Assembly: GCA_965218875.1 (NCBI GenBank)
Contig: OZ244707.1
Span: 1,488,001-1,552,000 of the forward strand
Direction: 5' to 3'
Origin: CBDCMJ01 sp965218875
GTDB taxonomy: Bacteria; Chloroflexota; Dehalococcoidia; Lucifugimonadales; UBA3495
Length of the DNA: 64,000 nt
The notes beneath the pieces were generated by a model, which saw only the letters and a list, made by a program, of their open reading frames with translations, searched no databases and had not been told where the DNA came from. The position numbers and the translations under genes are program-made. Below, piece after piece: positions 25,751 through 33,196 of this stretch; position 1 is the first letter of the stretch, and the number at the start of each line of letters is the position of its first letter.

Positions 25751-26480
25751 CTATCTTGCGTGCTTCCGCTTATTATACGCCGCCAGCCCATCTTTGACGC
25801 AGAGGTAGGCCGCCTGACCCGCCAGCCACCCACGACGGTTGCTGCCCCGGCGTACCGGAAGCCGGGCGCCGAGCCCGCGTGGCCCACGACCGTGACGTCG
25901 GTGACGGTCCCGGCGGCTTGGCGGCCTTCCCGGGTTGTGATGCCCGCTTCCACCAGCGCCCGTGTCTTGGCCTCGGTGAGCATGGTGGATGCCCTGACCA
26001 GCGCGCCGGGCACCGGGCCGGCGTCCACCAAGGCCACGAGGTTGACAGTACCCGGGCTTGGCGCCGGAGAGGGGCCCCGTCCCAGGGGCCGACCGCGGTC
26101 GAACACGTCTCTTTGCCGTGGGGAAGAGCCTCGAGCGACTCCCACGGTTGCCAGGACGATTACCCCCACGCCCCCTTGCCGTGCGACAACCACTTGAAGG
26201 TCACGGTGGTCCACGGCGGTGAGAAGCCCGACAAAGCTTTCCCCCGGGGGGAATCCGCCGCTGGCGCGCGCCCTCCAACAGGGACCGCTCCGGATGGGGC
26301 AGTGGGTCGCCGGGGTTCACCTGCCGGCTGTAGACCCATCGGGCCTCCACGAGTCCCTCGCCGAGGGAGGGCCGAGGAGAGAAACTCTAGGGGGTGTTCC
26401 AGCCTTAGCAGGTAGTGTTCTGATCCCCGGCAAAGTTGGGCGCCGGGTAAGTCCAGAGGCTCCGGATGGCCCGCGGCCAC
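25751..26480 (-). pseudogene. cbiZ: Adenosylcobinamide amidohydrolase CbiZ, broken by three frameshifts
   Basis: CbiZ homology is spread over shifting frames of the minus strand. Frame 1 gives LLRLEHPLEFLSSAL. After a C-tract near 26375, frame 2 gives LGEGLVEARWVYSRQVNPGD. After a C6G5 run near 26250, frame 3 gives ESFVGLLTAVDHRDLQVVV and the core GTVNLVALVDAG...TEAKTRALVEAG...YAGAATVVG. A shift in a G-run near 25828 leads to AGQAAYLCVKDGLAAYNKRK and the stop at 25751. Removing one base at the first two sites and adding one at the third restores about 240 residues, the usual CbiZ length. CbiZ cleaves cobinamide or pseudo-cobamides for remodelling. All shifts lie in homopolymer runs, so sequencing error is possible. 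Confidence 0.78.
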
Positions 26481-26490
26481 GTGACGCGGC

Positions 26491-26874
26491 TTAACTTCCC
26501 AGGGGTACGATCTCTCCGTATCTTTCCCGCAGCGCCATGAAGAGATCGTGCCTGGGCTGGTTGGTTTCCTCGACCTCTGACTTCCTCAGATACGTGCGCA
26601 ACAGGGGGCGTTGTTCCTCGTCCATCAGCCACAACGAGTAGCTGGGATGCCCCTGTTGGTTGATGGTGAAAACGAACCGGGCCTCCTGCACAAGGTCCAT
26701 CTTCAGGTGCAGATGAGTGCCCCCTTCCGCCAGGAAGGTGACGATCTTGCCGTCGGGAGTGAAGCGAAGGTCGTCGAACATGGTGTAGACCTCCGCGGTG
26801 GTCGCGGAGTTGCCCAGCATCAGCACCACCTCGGCAAAGCCGGGCTGGCAGTCTTCAAGTATTTGTCGGAGCAT
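26491..26874 (-). CDS. Hypothetical protein, heme-utilisation (ChuX/HutX-like) fold possible
   Basis: A 127-residue soluble protein. The C-terminal half (ARFVFTINQQGHPSYSLWLM, LLRTYLRKSEVEETNQPRHDLFMALRERYG) follows the strand and helix pattern of HemS/ChuX-type heme-utilisation domains, but the similarity is weak. The longer frame starts at a GTG at 26934. A perfect TATAAT sits just upstream of that GTG, which would place the transcription start inside it, so the ATG at 26874 (AAAGG upstream) was chosen. It lies next to the broken cbiZ and just beyond the small insertion element. Function is unproven. Confidence 0.6.
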   Translation of the reverse strand: MLRQILEDCQPGFAEVVLMLGNSATTAEVYTMFDDLRFTPDGKIVTFLAEGGTHLHLKMDLVQEARFVFTINQQGHPSYSLWLMDEEQRPLLRTYLRKSEVEETNQPRHDLFMALRERYGEIVPLGS

Positions 26875-26934
26875 AGCTCGGCCTTTCAGGTGAGTGGCGG
26901 TTGACGCGGCTGCCGCTACACGGTTGAGGAGCAC

Positions 26935-26940
26935 ATTATA
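26935..26940 (-). promoter_or_regulatory. -10 box upstream of the ChuX-like gene
   Basis: TATAAT on the minus strand, 60 bases before the ATG at 26874. The expected -35 position falls on the edge of the insertion element (target duplication at 26954-26961), so the insertion probably replaced or altered the original -35. Confidence 0.5.
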
Positions 26941-26953
26941 CCCGGAACGCGAT

Positions 26954-26988
26954 GTCTCGAAGGTTCCGTTTGCTTGTAGTGTCTGAGC
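26954..26988 (+). repeat. Left target duplication and left terminal inverted repeat
   Basis: GTCTCGAA (26954-26961) followed by the left end, GGTTCCGTTTGCTTGTAGTG and seven more bases to 26988. All 27 bases match the reverse complement of the right end. Confidence 0.95.
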
Positions 26989-27016
26989 CTAATGCTCGAC
27001 TGAGGAGATGGTGGCA

Positions 27017-27211
27017 ATGGGGAAGCGAATACACAAGCGTAGCGCGTGGCGACAAGTTGAACTGCGGCTATGCCGCCGCTTGTCCTCCATGCCCATAAAT
27101 CGGTTGCCTCGCCCGGACAGCGACCTGACGGACAACGGTAGGCAGGTAACGCGTTCCAATTGCCGCAAGCGGCTGGCCAGCGGCCCTGTGGCGGATGCTA
27201 AGAGAGAGTAA
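27017..27211 (+). CDS. Small basic protein ORF A of the insertion element
   Basis: A 64-codon frame (MGKRIHKRSAWRQVELRLCR to VADAKRE), strongly basic. The ATG at 27017 follows GAGGAG at about 9 bases; an ATG three codons earlier is also possible. It has two cysteines only and no recognised family. It is the first of three frames reading the same way inside the element. Coding status is inferred from packing and ribosome-binding sites. Confidence 0.45.
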   Translation: MGKRIHKRSAWRQVELRLCRRLSSMPINRLPRPDSDLTDNGRQVTRSNCRKRLASGPVADAKRE

Positions 27212-27218
27212 GTGAGCC

Positions 27219-27374
27219 ATGAGCCACAAGTGCGGCAACCAATGCTTAAGACGCCAAGACCCAAAGCAACGGTGCGAGAAGTGCAAGGCATCCAAGCATC
27301 GAGCGAAGGATGCCACCAGGGAAGAAGGCCAGTTGACCACCATAATTCGGGTACGACCGGAGGCAAAGCAGTGA
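27219..27374 (+). CDS. 51-residue cysteine-rich ORF B of the insertion element
   Basis: ATG at 27219, eight bases after the stop of ORF A. The product (MSHKCGNQCLRRQDPKQRCE, KCKASKHRAK, ending VRPEAKQ) has Cys 5, 9, 19 and 22 in the pattern CxxxC-x9-CxxC, suited to binding one zinc, and many Lys/Arg, suggesting nucleic acid contact. Its TGA overlaps the GTG of ORF C (GTGA), a sign of translational coupling. No homologue was recognised. Confidence 0.45.
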   Translation: MSHKCGNQCLRRQDPKQRCEKCKASKHRAKDATREEGQLTTIIRVRPEAKQ

Positions 27375-27589
27375 CAGACAAAACAGTGGCAGACTTAGCT
27401 CCTTGCAAATTCTCCGGTTGCGACAACCTGTATGTGGACATCAAAGACTTCTACTACGGGGAAGTCCGCATCCGTCGCTTCCTGTGTCAAGACTGTGGTG
27501 GATGGTGGACGCATCGCCATGCTCCTGCCCGTTGGCAAGAGCCCGATGCCTACCCACCGCCAGGATTCTATACCGTTGGGGAAGCATAG
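27371..27589 (+). CDS. 72-residue zinc-ribbon-like ORF C of the insertion element
   Basis: The GTG at 27371 has GGAGG at a 7-base distance and overlaps the stop of ORF B by four bases. The product has C12, C17, C39 and C42 (CKFSGCDNL then RRFLCQDCGGWWTHRH), a ribbon-like pattern. Basic and aromatic residues around the second pair recall the N-terminal ribbons of some transposases and of phage or replication proteins. The stop lies two bases before the right inverted repeat. It may be the leftover N-terminus of a deleted transposase, or genuine cargo. Confidence 0.55.
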   Translation: MTDKTVADLAPCKFSGCDNLYVDIKDFYYGEVRIRRFLCQDCGGWWTHRHAPARWQEPDAYPPPGFYTVGEA

Positions 27590-27591
27590 GT

Positions 27592-27626
27592 GCTCAGACA
27601 CTACAAGCAAACGGAACCGTCTCGAA
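27592..27626 (-). repeat. Right terminal inverted repeat and right target duplication
   Basis: Bases 27592-27618 are the exact reverse complement of the left end. They are followed by GTCTCGAA at 27619-27626. Confidence 0.95.
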
Positions 27627-27785
27627 TACGGGAAGAGTCCGGCTTTCTTGACAAACCCGCCCCCCGTCACTAGCCTGGGGCTGGCCCTCCCACCCAGGGA
27701 GAACGCCCCGGCTCGGCCCGCGGGACCCCATGAGTGCAGGCCGGGCCCGTGAGAAAGCGAAAGCAGCGAGTCGAAGGGGTGAGGC

Positions 27786-28166
27786 ATGACCAACTACACC
27801 TACGACCACATTCACCTTCGCAGCCTGGAACCCATGGAGACGGCGTTATACTTCAACAAGATGTTCGACGCCAAGATAATCGAGTCCGTCCAGTCCGACG
27901 GCCAGCACCGGGTGGACCTGGACGTGAACGGCTTGGCCATCTTCATAGCCCGGGCCAACGAAAACGCCCCGTCGGGCCCGGTAGACCCTCACTTGGGCCT
28001 GGACCATTTTGGGTTTCGAGTGGAGGACCTGGACCAGGCGGCGGCAGAGTTGAAGGATAAGGGAGCGGAGTTCGCGGTGGAGCCCTACGCCATCCGTCCC
28101 GGACTCAGGATCGCCTTCGTCAGGGCTCCGGGCGACGTTCGCATCGAGCTATTGGAGCGGTCCTGA
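27786..28166 (+). CDS. VOC-superfamily (glyoxalase-like) protein
   Basis: A 126-residue single-domain protein of two beta-alpha-beta-beta-beta modules. Metal-site positions fit: the first module starts YDHIHLRS, the second starts LGLDHFGFRVEDL, and the end is GDVRIELLE with the usual Glu. Such proteins are lyases, isomerases or dioxygenases acting on small oxygenated substrates. The ATG follows AAGGGGTGAGG. It stands alone between the insertion element and a small membrane protein gene on the other strand. Confidence 0.88.
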   Translation: MTNYTYDHIHLRSLEPMETALYFNKMFDAKIIESVQSDGQHRVDLDVNGLAIFIARANENAPSGPVDPHLGLDHFGFRVEDLDQAAAELKDKGAEFAVEPYAIRPGLRIAFVRAPGDVRIELLERS

Positions 28167-28192
28167 CCCCGGGCCCCCGGCGGCCTTTCCCG

Positions 28193-28396
28193 CTACCGGC
28201 GGGACCGGAACAGCCAGTAGTACACGCCGGCGGCTAGCAGCAACAGTCCCAACACCAGGAAAGCCCATCCCAACCCCTTCACCAACCAGACGCCAGCCGG
28301 GCTGAGGAGCACCAGTCCCAGCAGGGCTAGCAGCGTACCGCAGCCCATGGAAGCGGAATTCCCGGAGCCGCGGTATCTGAAATACCTGAAGTCCAT
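28193..28396 (-). CDS. Small two-helix membrane protein
   Basis: A 67-residue protein: a polar, aromatic N-terminus (MDFRYFRYRGSGNSASMGCG), then two hydrophobic helices (about 20-38 and 42-60) separated by a short loop, and a basic end (FRSRR), so a helical hairpin with both ends cytoplasmic. The ATG at 28396 was chosen because AGGAG lies just before it; the longer frame runs into repeat D. The family is not recognised. Confidence 0.55.
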   Translation of the reverse strand: MDFRYFRYRGSGNSASMGCGTLLALLGLVLLSPAGVWLVKGLGWAFLVLGLLLLAAGVYYWLFRSRR

Positions 28397-28469
28397 GTCT
28401 CCTCTCAGCCTCCGTTCATTGTTGCCCCGAGTCCCTTCTCCAGGCAATGGACCGCCCTGCCGCCGAGGG

Positions 28470-29062
28470 CTTAGATTCCGAGCGCAGCGAGGAATCACCA
28501 CGGCCTCGCGGAGGCCATGTAAGGGCGACGAAAATGAGGCAGCGCCGAGCGGTTCATCACCAGCGGCCGGGGATTACAGCTTTGCATTTTAGATTCCTCG
28601 TCGCTGCGCTCCAGCGGAATGACAGGGGTGGGCGCTCCAACGGAATGACAGGGGTGGGTGCTCCAACGGAATGACAGGGGTGGGTGCTCCAACGGAATGA
28701 CAGGGGTGGGTGCTCCAACGGAATGACAGGGGTGGGTGCTCCAACGGAATGACAAGGGTGGGTGCTCGGTGGGAATTACAGGGTGGGGCGTAGAGCGGCC
28801 CCTGCCCGGCTGCTAGCCCCTCCCAGTGATGCCTGGGCCGTCCTCCGTCTATTTTGGTGGCAAGGAAAGGGAGAGGCGCTCGGAAGGACATGGGTGGGCG
28901 CTCGGAAGGACATGGGTGGGCGCTCGGAATGACAGGGAGGGATGCTCGGAAGGACATGGAGGGCGCGCTCCCGCCATGGGACGGTTGCAGTAAAGGGACG
29001 CTCGCAGTAAGGGGACGCTCGCAGCATGGCGGCCTTTGCGGCATGGGGACGCTCGTGGTGAT
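28470..29062 (+). repeat. Intergenic palindrome/minisatellite repeat, copy D with three array types
   Basis: Left arm GATTCCGAGCGCAGCGAGGA at 28474, then a spacer, and right arm GATTCCTCGTCGCTGCGCTC at about 28591. Six 26-base units follow (variable position AAC), then the tail and CGTCTATTTTGGTGG to about 28865. A second array of period 22 (CGCTCGGAAGGACATGGGTG) starts at 28877, 28899, 28921 and 28943. Degenerate units around GGGACGCTCGCAGTA run to about 29062. No gene was found in this stretch. Confidence 0.88.
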
Positions 29063-29112
29063 GGGGAAACCAAACGGTCCCGGAGTCACTCGCCGGGGCG
29101 TTGCGAAAATCG

Positions 29113-29178
29113 TTGACACCCGTCGGTGGGGATGCTAGCATAATTGTTGACTTCATGAATCGACTTTCTATACAATTA
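29113..29178 (+). promoter_or_regulatory. Two tandem promoters of the suf operon with an inverted repeat
   Basis: Promoter 1 has TTGACA at 29113-29118, 17 bases, then TAGCAT at 29136-29141. Promoter 2 has TTGACT at 29147-29152, 18 bases, then TACAAT at 29171-29176. A perfect inverted repeat, TAATTGT (29141-29147) and ACAATTA (29172-29178), brackets promoter 2 and overlaps the -10 of promoter 1. It is a candidate operator for an iron or redox regulator. Both precede sufB by over 110 bases. Confidence 0.65.
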
Positions 29179-29294
29179 ATTGCCACCCAACAGGTTCCTG
29201 GCGACGGCCCCAGGCGTGCCGTAGCGGCTCCCAAGCTGTACGGCGGACAGGCCCACGGCGGCGCGACCTTGTTTTCCCACTACACGGAGGGTTA

Positions 29295-30764
29295 ATGGCG
29301 GCTTCCCGAGTCATATCCAGGACGGCGACCACGTCCGACGACCTCGACACCGATTACAAGTGGGGATTCACCATTGACGTCGAGTCCGACGTGGTGCCCA
29401 AGGGCCTCAACGAAGACATCGTGCGCCTGATTTCCTTCAAGAAGGGCGAGCCGGAATGGATGCTGGAGTGGCGGCTCAAGGCTTACCGTCACTGGCTGAA
29501 GCTGAACAACGAGGAGCCCAAGTGGGCCAACATCCATCACCCGCCCATCGACTATCAGGACATAATCTACTACGCGGCCCCCGGCGCCGGAGCGGGCGGG
29601 CCCAAGAGCCTGGCCGAGGTGGACCCCGAGGTGCTGGCGGCCTTCGACAAGCTGGGGATCCCCCTTGCCGAGCGGGAAAAGCTGGCAGGCGTGGCCGTTG
29701 ACGCGGTCCTGGACAGCGTTTCGGTGGCCACTACCTACCAGGAAAAGCTCCGCGAAGCAGGCATAATATTCTGCCCCATGAGCGAGGCGGTGCAGAACCA
29801 CCCGGACCTGGTGCGCAAGTATCTGGGGTCCGTGGTGCCCTATGCCGATAATTTCTACGCCAGTCTGAACTCCGCCGTCTTCAGTGACGGCTCCTTCGCC
29901 TACATACCGCCGGGGGTGCGGTGCCCCATTGAGTTGATGACTTACTTCCGCATCAACCAGGCCGACTCCGGACAATTCGAGCGGACCCTGATCGTCGCCG
30001 ACAAGGGCAGCTACGTCAGCTACCTGGAGGGCTGCACCGCCCCCGCGAGGAAGAGCAATCAACTGCACGCCGCGGTGGTGGAGTTGGTGGCCTTGGACGA
30101 CGCCGAGATCAAGTACTCGACCCTGCAGAACTGGTTTCCCGGCGATAAGGAAGGAAAAGGCGGGGTCTACAACTTTGTCACCAAGCGGGCAATGGCCCAG
30201 GGCCGGAACTCGAAAATCTCCTGGACCCAGGTGGAAACCGGCTCCGCCATCACCTGGAAATATCCCAGCGTCATCTTGAAGGGCGACAACTCCGTGGGCG
30301 AGTTCTACTCGGTTGCCCTGGTGAACAACTACCAGCAGGCGGACACCGGCACCAAGATGATTCACCAGGGGAAGAACACCAAGAGCACCATAGTGGCCAA
30401 GGGGATATCCGCGGGGCACGGCAACGGCACCTACCGCGGCCTGGTCAAGGTGGGGCCCAAAGCCGCCAACACCAAGAACTTCACCCAGTGCGATTCGCTG
30501 CTCATCGGAGACCAGTGCGGGGCCCACACCGTGCCCTACATCGAGGTGCGGAACCCCACCGCCCAGGTGGAGCATGAAGCCTCCACCTCTAAAGTGAGCG
30601 ACGAGCAGCTATTCTATTGCCAGCAGCGGGGCATCTCCGTGGAGGACGCCCACTACGTCATAATCAACGGGTTCTGCCGCAGCATATTCCAGGAGCTCCC
30701 CTTCGAGTTTGCCATGGAGGCCGGTCAGTTGCTCAAGGTGAGCCTAGAGGGGGCGGTAGGCTAG
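29295..30764 (+). CDS. sufB: Fe-S cluster scaffold protein SufB
   Basis: A 489-residue scaffold subunit of the SufBCD complex, on which Fe-S clusters are built in the cytoplasm. Family blocks include YADNFYASLNSAVFSDGSF, GSYVSYLEGCTAP, GKGGVYNFVTKRA, the core QADTGTKMIHQGKNTKSTIV and the C-terminal RGISVEDAHYVIINGFCRSIF. The conserved Cys of SYLEGCTAP is present. The ATG follows GGAGGG. SufC starts on the base after the sufB stop, so they are co-translated. Confidence 0.96.
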   Translation: MAASRVISRTATTSDDLDTDYKWGFTIDVESDVVPKGLNEDIVRLISFKKGEPEWMLEWRLKAYRHWLKLNNEEPKWANIHHPPIDYQDIIYYAAPGAGAGGPKSLAEVDPEVLAAFDKLGIPLAEREKLAGVAVDAVLDSVSVATTYQEKLREAGIIFCPMSEAVQNHPDLVRKYLGSVVPYADNFYASLNSAVFSDGSFAYIPPGVRCPIELMTYFRINQADSGQFERTLIVADKGSYVSYLEGCTAPARKSNQLHAAVVELVALDDAEIKYSTLQNWFPGDKEGKGGVYNFVTKRAMAQGRNSKISWTQVETGSAITWKYPSVILKGDNSVGEFYSVALVNNYQQADTGTKMIHQGKNTKSTIVAKGISAGHGNGTYRGLVKVGPKAANTKNFTQCDSLLIGDQCGAHTVPYIEVRNPTAQVEHEASTSKVSDEQLFYCQQRGISVEDAHYVIINGFCRSIFQELPFEFAMEAGQLLKVSLEGAVG

Positions 30765-31553
30765 ATGAGCGGCGCCGGGGGGACTGACGGCAGGCCGCTT
30801 TTGGAGATACGCGGGCTCCAGGTGGCCGTGGAGGGGCTGGCTATTCTACGTGGTGTGGACCTGACCGTTAACGCCGGGGAAGTCCACGCCATCATGGGCC
30901 CTAACGGCTCCGGTAAGAGCACTCTGGTCAACTCCCTGGCCGGCAAGCCCGATTACACCGTCACCGGCGGGGAGGCGCGCTTTCTAGGCGATGACTTGCT
31001 GTCCCTAGAGCCGGAGGTGCGGGCCCGCATGGGGCTGTTTCTGGCCTTCCAGTATCCGCTGGAGTTGCCCGGCGTACGGGCCTGGCAATTCCTCAAGGCG
31101 GCGGTGGACGCCGTGCGGCAGCACCGGGGCGAGGCTGAGATGGGCGCCCGCGAGTTTGACCGCCTGTTGCGGGAGAAGGTCAAGCTGGTGGAAATCGACC
31201 CGGACCTGGTGAGGCGGTCGGTCAACGAGGGTTTCTCCGGGGGCGAGAAGAAGCGCAACGAGATACTGCAAATGGCCATGCTGGAGCCCAGGGTCGCCCT
31301 CCTGGATGAGACCGACTCGGGCCTGGACATCGACGCCCTGCGGATCGTGTCCGACGGCATCAATCAGCTCAGGGACTCGTCCAACGCCATCGTCGTGGTT
31401 ACCCACTACCAGCGCATCCTCAACTACATCACCCCCGACTACGTACACGTCCTGATGGACGGGCGCCTGGTCCACTCCGGCGGACCCGAGCTGGCCCTGG
31501 AGTTGGAAGCCAGGGGATACGACTGGATCAAGGACGCCGTCGAGGCCGGTTAG
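30765..31553 (+). CDS. sufC: SUF system ATPase SufC
   Basis: A 262-residue ABC-type ATPase that drives conformational change in SufBCD. Walker A is GPNGSGKSTLVNSLAG, the signature is FSGGEKKRNEI (SufC-specific variant), Walker B is VALLDETDSGLDIDALR, and the switch His is in VVVTHYQRIL. It has no membrane partner, as usual for SufC. The gene abuts sufB and is followed by a 293-base gap before sufD, which is unusual in an otherwise tight operon. Confidence 0.96.
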   Translation: MSGAGGTDGRPLLEIRGLQVAVEGLAILRGVDLTVNAGEVHAIMGPNGSGKSTLVNSLAGKPDYTVTGGEARFLGDDLLSLEPEVRARMGLFLAFQYPLELPGVRAWQFLKAAVDAVRQHRGEAEMGAREFDRLLREKVKLVEIDPDLVRRSVNEGFSGGEKKRNEILQMAMLEPRVALLDETDSGLDIDALRIVSDGINQLRDSSNAIVVVTHYQRILNYITPDYVHVLMDGRLVHSGGPELALELEARGYDWIKDAVEAG

Positions 31554-31598
31554 CAATCGTCTGCGGTCTGCAACCGGCCGGCGGAACAGGACGGAGCA

Positions 31599-31850
31599 TT
31601 GGACCACCGGGTCTACGAAAACTATCCCACCAATCAGGCGACGGTCCATGTCGCGGCTCGCGGGTTTGCAACAGTGGCCGTGGGTTGCACGGGGTTGGCA
31701 ATGAAGCCGCCACCGGCCGGTGGCGCGGGCCCTTTGCGAACTAACCCTTGGCTGAAGCGCAGGCCGGAAGCACCGGACGCCCCTATCGTGATTGCCAGTC
31801 CTGCAGCCCCGGAACCACCGGTGTCGACTGACTGGCCGGTCCTCCAATGA
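31599..31850 (+). CDS. Possible small ORF between sufC and sufD
   Basis: An 83-codon frame starting at TTG with GGACGGAG just upstream. Its TGA overlaps the sufD ATG by ATGA, the kind of overlap used for coupling. The product is Pro/Ala-rich with no recognised family. Third-position GC is about two thirds, which looks lower than in neighbouring genes and argues against coding. Even if untranslated as a protein of use, its translation could couple sufD to sufC. Confidence 0.25.
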   Translation: MDHRVYENYPTNQATVHVAARGFATVAVGCTGLAMKPPPAGGAGPLRTNPWLKRRPEAPDAPIVIASPAAPEPPVSTDWPVLQ

Positions 31851-33196
31851 CGCAAACGCCAACCAAACACCGGCGGTTCGCGGCCGACTTCCAGGCTGCG
31901 ACGGCCGCCGCTTCCGGCCCGCCCTGGTTGCGGGAGCTTCGGGAGAACGCCTGGGCCAGCTTCGACTCCTTGGGCTTTCCCACTGCCCGCCGCGGCAACG
32001 AAAAGTGGAAGTACACCAACGTGGCGCCCATCGCCAATGCCGCCTTCGGCTTCGCTCCCGCCCTGACGCCGGAGTTGGGCTGGGACGCCGTGCTGCCCCC
32101 TCAAGCTTTCTGGGAGGAGACTTGGACCAACCTCGTTTTCGTGGACGGCAGGTTTTCCCACCGGCTCTCTACGCCCCCGGCGGGCAACGGCAAGTACACC
32201 GCCGGCAGTATCGCCCAAGCGGTCAACGCGGGCAGCTCCGCCGTTGAAACAAGCCTCTCCCGACGCCAGGACTTCCGGGATGACGGCTTCTTGGCCCTGA
32301 ACACCGCCTTCCTGGACGACGGCGCCTTCGTGGAAGTGGCTGACGGCTGCGCGCTTGAGTCCCCGGTGCACTTGTTATTCGTTACCACCGGCCGGGAGCA
32401 ACCCCGGGCGTCGTACCCCCGCACGCTGGTGGCCGCCGGACGCAACTCCAAGCTCTCGGTGGTGGAGACCTACATCGGTCCGCCGGGCGTCCAGTACTTC
32501 ACCAACGCGGTCACCGAAATCACGGTGGCCGATGGCGCGGTTGTCGACCACTACCGGGTATTGCTCGAAGGCCCCCAAGCCTTTCACGTGGGGACCAGCC
32601 GGGTATACCAGGGGAGAGACTCCGTTTTCGACTCGGCTTCGCTGTCCCTGGGGACCGCCCTGGCTCGCAACGATTTCCAGGTGACGATGGAGGAGCCGGG
32701 GGGGGGCTGCGGGCTGAACGGCCTGTATATGACGCTGGATGGTCAGCACGTGGACAACCTCATCAGCATCGACCACGCGAGGCCCAACACGTCCAGCCGA
32801 CTCAGCTACAAGGGCGTCTTGCACGGCAAGTCCAAAGCCGTCTTCGGCGGCCAAGTGCTGGTGCGGAAGGACGCTCAAAAGGTGGTAGCGCAGCAGTCCG
32901 ACGCCAACCTGCTGCTTTCCGACCTGGCCGAGGTGGACAGCAAGCCCAGCCTGCTCATCTATGCCGACGACGTAAACTGCGGCCATGGCGCCACCGCGGG
33001 GCATCTGGACGACGGGGCCATGTTCTACCTGGCCAGCCGCGGCCTGGACCCTGATGCCGCCGGGCGCATGTTGGTCCAGGCCTTCGCCCGGGAGATTATC
33101 GACAAGGTGAAGCTCGACCCCCTCAAGGAACACCTGGACGACGTATTTTTGAGGGCCGTGCCCGCCCTGGGCCTCCGCCCCGGAGGTCAACGGTGA
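31847..33196 (+). CDS. sufD: SUF assembly protein SufD
   Basis: A 449-residue partner of SufB. The N-terminus has the SufD motif AWASFDSLGFPTARRGNEKWKY (contact helix). The beta-helix core is followed by the C-terminal block CGHGATAGHLDDGAMFYLASRGLD and AFAREIIDKV, with the functional His present. The start is ATG at 31847. It overlaps sufS by four bases (GTGA), so the rest of the operon is tightly coupled. Confidence 0.94.
   Translation: MTQTPTKHRRFAADFQAATAAASGPPWLRELRENAWASFDSLGFPTARRGNEKWKYTNVAPIANAAFGFAPALTPELGWDAVLPPQAFWEETWTNLVFVDGRFSHRLSTPPAGNGKYTAGSIAQAVNAGSSAVETSLSRRQDFRDDGFLALNTAFLDDGAFVEVADGCALESPVHLLFVTTGREQPRASYPRTLVAAGRNSKLSVVETYIGPPGVQYFTNAVTEITVADGAVVDHYRVLLEGPQAFHVGTSRVYQGRDSVFDSASLSLGTALARNDFQVTMEEPGGGCGLNGLYMTLDGQHVDNLISIDHARPNTSSRLSYKGVLHGKSKAVFGGQVLVRKDAQKVVAQQSDANLLLSDLAEVDSKPSLLIYADDVNCGHGATAGHLDDGAMFYLASRGLDPDAAGRMLVQAFAREIIDKVKLDPLKEHLDDVFLRAVPALGLRPGGQR

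Larger units (their letters stand above)
26962..27618 (+). mobile_element. 657-bp insertion element, 27-bp inverted ends, 8-bp target duplication, no known transposase
   Basis: The two ends, 26962-26988 and 27592-27618, are perfect inverted repeats of 27 bases. Directly outside them GTCTCGAA occurs at 26954-26961 and again at 27619-27626, a perfect 8-base target duplication. Together these show a transposition event. The interior appears less GC-rich than its neighbours and holds three close small frames on the plus strand (64, 51 and 72 codons), two with four cysteines each in ribbon spacing. No DDE transposase is present, so it moves (or moved) in trans. Eight-base duplications occur in IS1, ISL3, IS256 and IS1595 types; the family is not determined. 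Confidence 0.92.

Noticed and set aside
25669..26214. Treating the 181-codon frame as a complete gene
   Set aside because: It holds only the middle of CbiZ; the matching N- and C-terminal parts lie in other frames, so it is part of a broken gene.
26480..27000. Cobalamin riboswitch upstream of the cobamide genes
   Set aside because: No B12-box sequence or long structured leader was seen before cbiZ, cbiA or the ChuX-like gene.
26989..27444. 151-codon minus-strand frame inside the small insertion element, considered as a transposase
   Set aside because: It starts and ends without ribosome-binding signals, has no DDE or HUH motifs, and lies opposite three plus-strand frames with SD sites and coupling.
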